The notes beneath the pieces were generated by a model that did not search any database, was not told the DNA's origin, and saw only the letters and a list, made by a program, of their open reading frames with translations. A stretch of 17,653 nt of DNA. Source: Tannerella sp. Lineage in GTDB: Bacteria; Bacteroidota; Bacteroidia; Bacteroidales; Tannerellaceae. Made by a program: the position numbers and the translations under genes. Positions 15,194-17,653 of this stretch are shown piece by piece. Each line of letters starts with the position of its first letter. Within the stretch, counting starts at the first letter, position 1. The stretch spans positions 1 through 17,653 of the forward strand of contig JAIRYY010000329.1 in assembly GCA_031267485.1 (NCBI GenBank). The letters run 5' to 3'.

Positions 15194-15754
15194 ATGGACA
15201 CATTGGATTTTGAAGACATATATCTTTCATGGTTCTCAAGGATGAAGCATTTTGCCCGGGAGTACGTCGTATGCGAAGAAGACGCTGAAAATATCGTGCA
15301 GGATGTTTTCGTGGAATTTTGGGAAAAACGTCCGGTACTTGCCGACCGTACCCGCCTGACCGCCTATCTGTTCACGGCCGTAAAAAACCGGTCGCTCAAC
15401 TGCCTGCGCCGCCGCATCGTGGAACAGGAGGCTGCCAGCCGCATACAGGATGAGTATCAGGCTGTACTGCGCATGAATCTGGATTCGCTGGAATATTTCG
15501 ACCATACGCTGTTCGGTGAGGAAGATGCCGGGCAGATTATTTCGCAGGCGCTCCACTCGCTTCCCGAACAGTGCCGCCGCGTATTCGTCATGAGCAAAAT
15601 CGAAGGAAAAAAACAAAAGGATATCGCCGCCGAACTTCATATCTCAATAAATACCGTTGAAACACAAATCGGCATTGCATATAAAAAGCTGAAAAACGAA
15701 CTGAAAAAATACATCCCTCTGCTCACATTTTTCTTCTCGGTAAAAATTTTATAA
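15194..15754 (+). CDS. ECF-type RNA polymerase sigma-70 factor (Bacteroidetes expansion family)
   Basis: A 186-residue extracytoplasmic-function sigma factor. Region 2 covers about residues 8-75: EDAENIVQDVFVEFWEKR is the core-binding and -10 recognition part, with LTAYLFTAVKNRSLNCLRRR completing it. Region 4 covers about 118-172: LPEQCRRVFVMSKIEGKKQK then DIAAELHISINTVETQIGIAYKKLK, a helix-turn-helix for -35 recognition. These sigma factors direct transcription of SusC/SusD-type nutrient uptake genes and are held inactive by a FecR-like anti-sigma factor, whose gene follows here at 65 bp. No promoter is visible in the 26-bp gap after the phosphorylase gene, so read-through from that gene is likely. 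Confidence 0.93.
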   Translation: MDTLDFEDIYLSWFSRMKHFAREYVVCEEDAENIVQDVFVEFWEKRPVLADRTRLTAYLFTAVKNRSLNCLRRRIVEQEAASRIQDEYQAVLRMNLDSLEYFDHTLFGEEDAGQIISQALHSLPEQCRRVFVMSKIEGKKQKDIAAELHISINTVETQIGIAYKKLKNELKKYIPLLTFFFSVKIL

Positions 15755-15819
15755 AAAAATCGCAATCTGTTTAGCGGATTTACTCTGCTCGTGTGTCATA
15801 CGGACAAACACGCATACAA

Positions 15820-16791
15820 ATGGATGAACAGATTGAAAAATATTTTGGAAAAGAATTGACTGTACCGGAAAGACGATCGCTACTGCAGTCAATCACATCC
15901 GATCCCGAAAGGAAAAAGTTATACATTAAATATAAGAACATATCGGGTCTGCTATCTGTTTCGGACAAACTGGACGACAGGGAAGAAAGTCGCCGTGGCT
16001 ACGGACGATTCCTCGGCCGCCTCAAACGCCGGAAGATGTACCGCCTCGCCGGACGATACATGTGCGCTGCGGCTGTCTGCGCGCTGCTGGTGACAGTGAC
16101 GTACCGGCTGACCCTCCGGAGTTTGGACAAACCGGCAGCGGCGGAAATGACCAATACGTTATATGTGCCTGCCGGGCAGCGGGTGAAAGTTACTCTGCAG
16201 GACGGCACGGACGTATGGCTGAACGCCAAAACGACGCTGTCCTATCCCACGGTTTTCGGAGACGGGGAAAGGCATGTCCGGGTAGAAGGCGAGGCCTTTT
16301 TCGACATTGCCGAAGACGCGGAACGGCCGTTTACCGTCTCGGCGCGCAACATAAAAATGAAAGCGCTGGGCACGGGGTTCAACGTGTACAGCTACCCCAA
16401 CGAGCCGTTCGTCCGCGTCAGCCTGATAGAGGGCAAACTGAACGTCTACCGCACGGACGCGGAGGCGGAAGCCATCATGCTGAACGCCGGCGAGGAGATC
16501 ACGGCCGAGGGTGAACGGATGACGAGGAAAGCGATCGCCCACGCCGACTATTTCTTCTGGAAAGACGGTATATACAGCTTTCACAATGAAATGCTGGGCG
16601 ACATGCTGAAAAAACTGGAACTTTACTACGACGTGAAAATCGTGGTGGAAGATCCGTCCATCTCCCGGTGGGAATACACCGGCAAGTTTCGCCAGCGGGA
16701 AGGTATCGACGAAATCATCCGCATGATTCGCAAAATTCACCGGTTTAAAGTTGAAAAGGATGAAGAAAACAATATATTTACACTGAAATAG
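15820..16791 (+). CDS. FecR-type anti-sigma factor with DUF4974 C-terminal domain
   Basis: A 323-residue inner-membrane regulator. A short cytoplasmic helical domain (about 1-70, DEQIEKYFGKELTVPERRSL) would bind the sigma factor; one transmembrane helix lies at about 77-100 (AGRYMCAAAVCALLVTVTY). The periplasmic FecR domain spans about 114-212: LYVPAGQRVKVTLQDGTDVW, then LNAKTTLSYP and VRVEGEAFFDIAED, and LGTGFNVYSYP. The last 70 or so residues match the DUF4974 (STN-like) domain. The ATG at 15820 gives MDEQIEKYF, the usual start for this family; an in-frame GTG at 15793 would add nine residues. In the known circuit, ligand binding at a TonB-dependent receptor is passed through its periplasmic STN domain to this protein, which then releases or activates the sigma factor. 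Confidence 0.93.
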   Translation: MDEQIEKYFGKELTVPERRSLLQSITSDPERKKLYIKYKNISGLLSVSDKLDDREESRRGYGRFLGRLKRRKMYRLAGRYMCAAAVCALLVTVTYRLTLRSLDKPAAAEMTNTLYVPAGQRVKVTLQDGTDVWLNAKTTLSYPTVFGDGERHVRVEGEAFFDIAEDAERPFTVSARNIKMKALGTGFNVYSYPNEPFVRVSLIEGKLNVYRTDAEAEAIMLNAGEEITAEGERMTRKAIAHADYFFWKDGIYSFHNEMLGDMLKKLELYYDVKIVVEDPSISRWEYTGKFRQREGIDEIIRMIRKIHRFKVEKDEENNIFTLK

Positions 16792-16868
16792 AATGATTGC
16801 GCAATAAAATAAATGTTTAACTTTTAATCGTATGTATGCCTATGGAATAGAAACCGGAAAGAAAAACG

Positions 16869-16899
16869 AACGGCAGATGCCGGAAACACCTGCCGTTTT
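16869..16899 (+). terminator. Terminator-like hairpin between anti-sigma and SusC genes
   Basis: AACGGCAGATG (16869-16879) pairs with CACCTGCCGTT (16887-16897) with one A-C mismatch around a 7-nt loop, and TTTT (16896-16899) ends the stem. It lies 77 bp after the anti-sigma stop and 59 bp before the SusC start, so it should end the sigma/anti-sigma message and separate it from the receptor gene. No TAnnTTTG promoter is visible between it and the receptor ATG, which would be consistent with an alternative-sigma promoter. Confidence 0.7.
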
Positions 16900-16958
16900 A
16901 TGGTAAGCAAACCTTAACAGAGAAAAAAATTAATATTCACTTAACACAATGCAAAGAT

Positions 16959-17653
16959 ATGAAATTAAAAACATTGTTACCAACTTTTGTTGAAAAAACA
17001 GGGTTGACCGAAAAACACTTCAGAAGAATGAAATTATTACTGTGTATTCCATTTATCTGTGTCCTTCCGCTGGTAGCCATGAATGCCGACGCACAAAACG
17101 TGCTCGTCAAGCTACAGACAAATGAACTGACGGTCGGACAGCTGATCACGGAGATAGAAAACCAGACGGAACTGCTGGTCATCTACCGGAACCGTGAAGT
17201 AGACACCGAACGTATTATCCGCGTCGGGAAAAACACCGGCAAGGTCATCACCTTTCTGGACGAGGCCTTTGGAAATACGGACGTTTATTATGAGATCGAG
17301 AACAAGTACATCCTGCTGACCAGACGGCAAAACGCCCAGCAAGCCGGCAGACGCATTACCGGAACGGTCGTCGACGTCAACAACGAATCAATCATCGGGG
17401 CAAACGTGGTCGAGAAAGGCACCCTGAACGGCACGGCAACGGATATCGACGGCAACTTCTCACTGGAAGTCCCGGACAACGCCATCCTGCAGATCTCCTA
17501 CATCGGCTACATCACGCAGGAAATCAACGTTTCGACGGCAACGGACAATCATCTCGTCATCAGACTGGCAGAAGACGCAAAAGCCCTGGAAGAAGTCGTC
17601 GTCGTCGGATACGGCACACAGATCAAACGCAACGTGGCAACAGCCATTTCCTC
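16959..17653 (+). CDS. SusC/RagA-type TonB-dependent outer-membrane receptor with STN domain, 3' end missing
   Basis: The open frame runs to the end of the window (231 full codons), so only the N-terminal part is seen. A hydrophobic export signal lies at about residues 25-45 (LLLCIPFICVLPLVA, then NADAQ). An STN (secretin/TonB short N-terminal) domain spans about 46-122, a carboxypeptidase-regulatory-like plug-preceding domain about 131-204 (RRITGTVVDVNNESIIGANV), and the TonB-box/plug start EEVVVVGYGTQ lies at about 211-221. The STN domain marks it as a transducing receptor that signals to the FecR protein encoded just upstream. The ATG at 16959 places 24 residues before the hydrophobic core; an in-frame ATG at 17028 (MKLLLCIPF) gives a more usual signal peptide, so the start is uncertain. 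A SusD-like gene would be expected further downstream. Confidence 0.93.
   Translation, partial: MKLKTLLPTFVEKTGLTEKHFRRMKLLLCIPFICVLPLVAMNADAQNVLVKLQTNELTVGQLITEIENQTELLVIYRNREVDTERIIRVGKNTGKVITFLDEAFGNTDVYYEIENKYILLTRRQNAQQAGRRITGTVVDVNNESIIGANVVEKGTLNGTATDIDGNFSLEVPDNAILQISYIGYITQEINVSTATDNHLVIRLAEDAKALEEVVVVGYGTQIKRNVATAIS

Noticed and set aside
16832..16906. A 24-codon open frame (starts MYAYGIETGKK) between the anti-sigma and SusC genes
   Set aside because: It spans the terminator-like hairpin, has no supporting upstream signal and could arise by chance. A leader peptide linked to attenuation is conceivable, but nothing in the sequence singles it out.

Overview
The window looks like chromosomal DNA of a Bacteroidetes bacterium, most likely order Bacteroidales. 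Three things support this: promoter-like motifs of the TTTG-N19-TAnnTTTG type, start codons preceded by A-rich leaders rather than Shine-Dalgarno sequences, and lineage-typical genes (an LpxC-FabZ fusion, an ECF sigma / FecR anti-sigma / SusC set with an STN domain, a GIN-domain lipoprotein, a diverged PurM beside prfA). I cannot name the genus. No tRNA, rRNA, CRISPR array, phage gene or transposase gene was seen.

Layout. Positions 1-126 hold the Fis-type DNA-binding tail of a sigma-54-type response regulator. A 357-bp gap follows, with a REPIN-like doublet, an 18-bp palindrome and a strong promoter for a GIN/DUF2807 lipoprotein (484-1299). This gene converges with cytidine deaminase (1312-1779, minus). 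The next gap (1780-2223) holds a 134-bp hairpin element with matching ends, set inside degenerate AATCACTAA repeats, plus divergent promoter-like motifs. From 2224 everything is on the plus strand: a secreted glucosaminidase with LysM, then purM-prfA-pyrF in tight coupling (3210-6323); a lipid A operon lpxD-lpxC/fabZ-lpxA (6441-9682); a pRiA4b ORF-3-like protein abutting miaA (9757-11205); a TPR/PD40 secreted protein followed by NfeD and flotillin FloA (11295-14225); a hairpin terminator; a nucleoside phosphorylase (14298-15167); and an ECF sigma factor, its FecR-type anti-sigma factor, a terminator, and the first 231 codons of a SusC/RagA-type TonB-dependent receptor that runs off the end.

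Functionally the window is mostly core metabolism and envelope biology: pyrimidine salvage and synthesis (cdd, pyrF, the phosphorylase), purine synthesis (purM), translation termination and tRNA modification (prfA, miaA), the first acylation and deacetylation steps of lipid A, membrane microdomain proteins, and a nutrient-uptake regulatory circuit at the right edge. I found no convincing new multi-gene system. The least explained parts are the palindromic repeats in the two large gaps, the PRiA4_ORF3 protein beside miaA, and the TPR/PD40 protein placed with NfeD-FloA.
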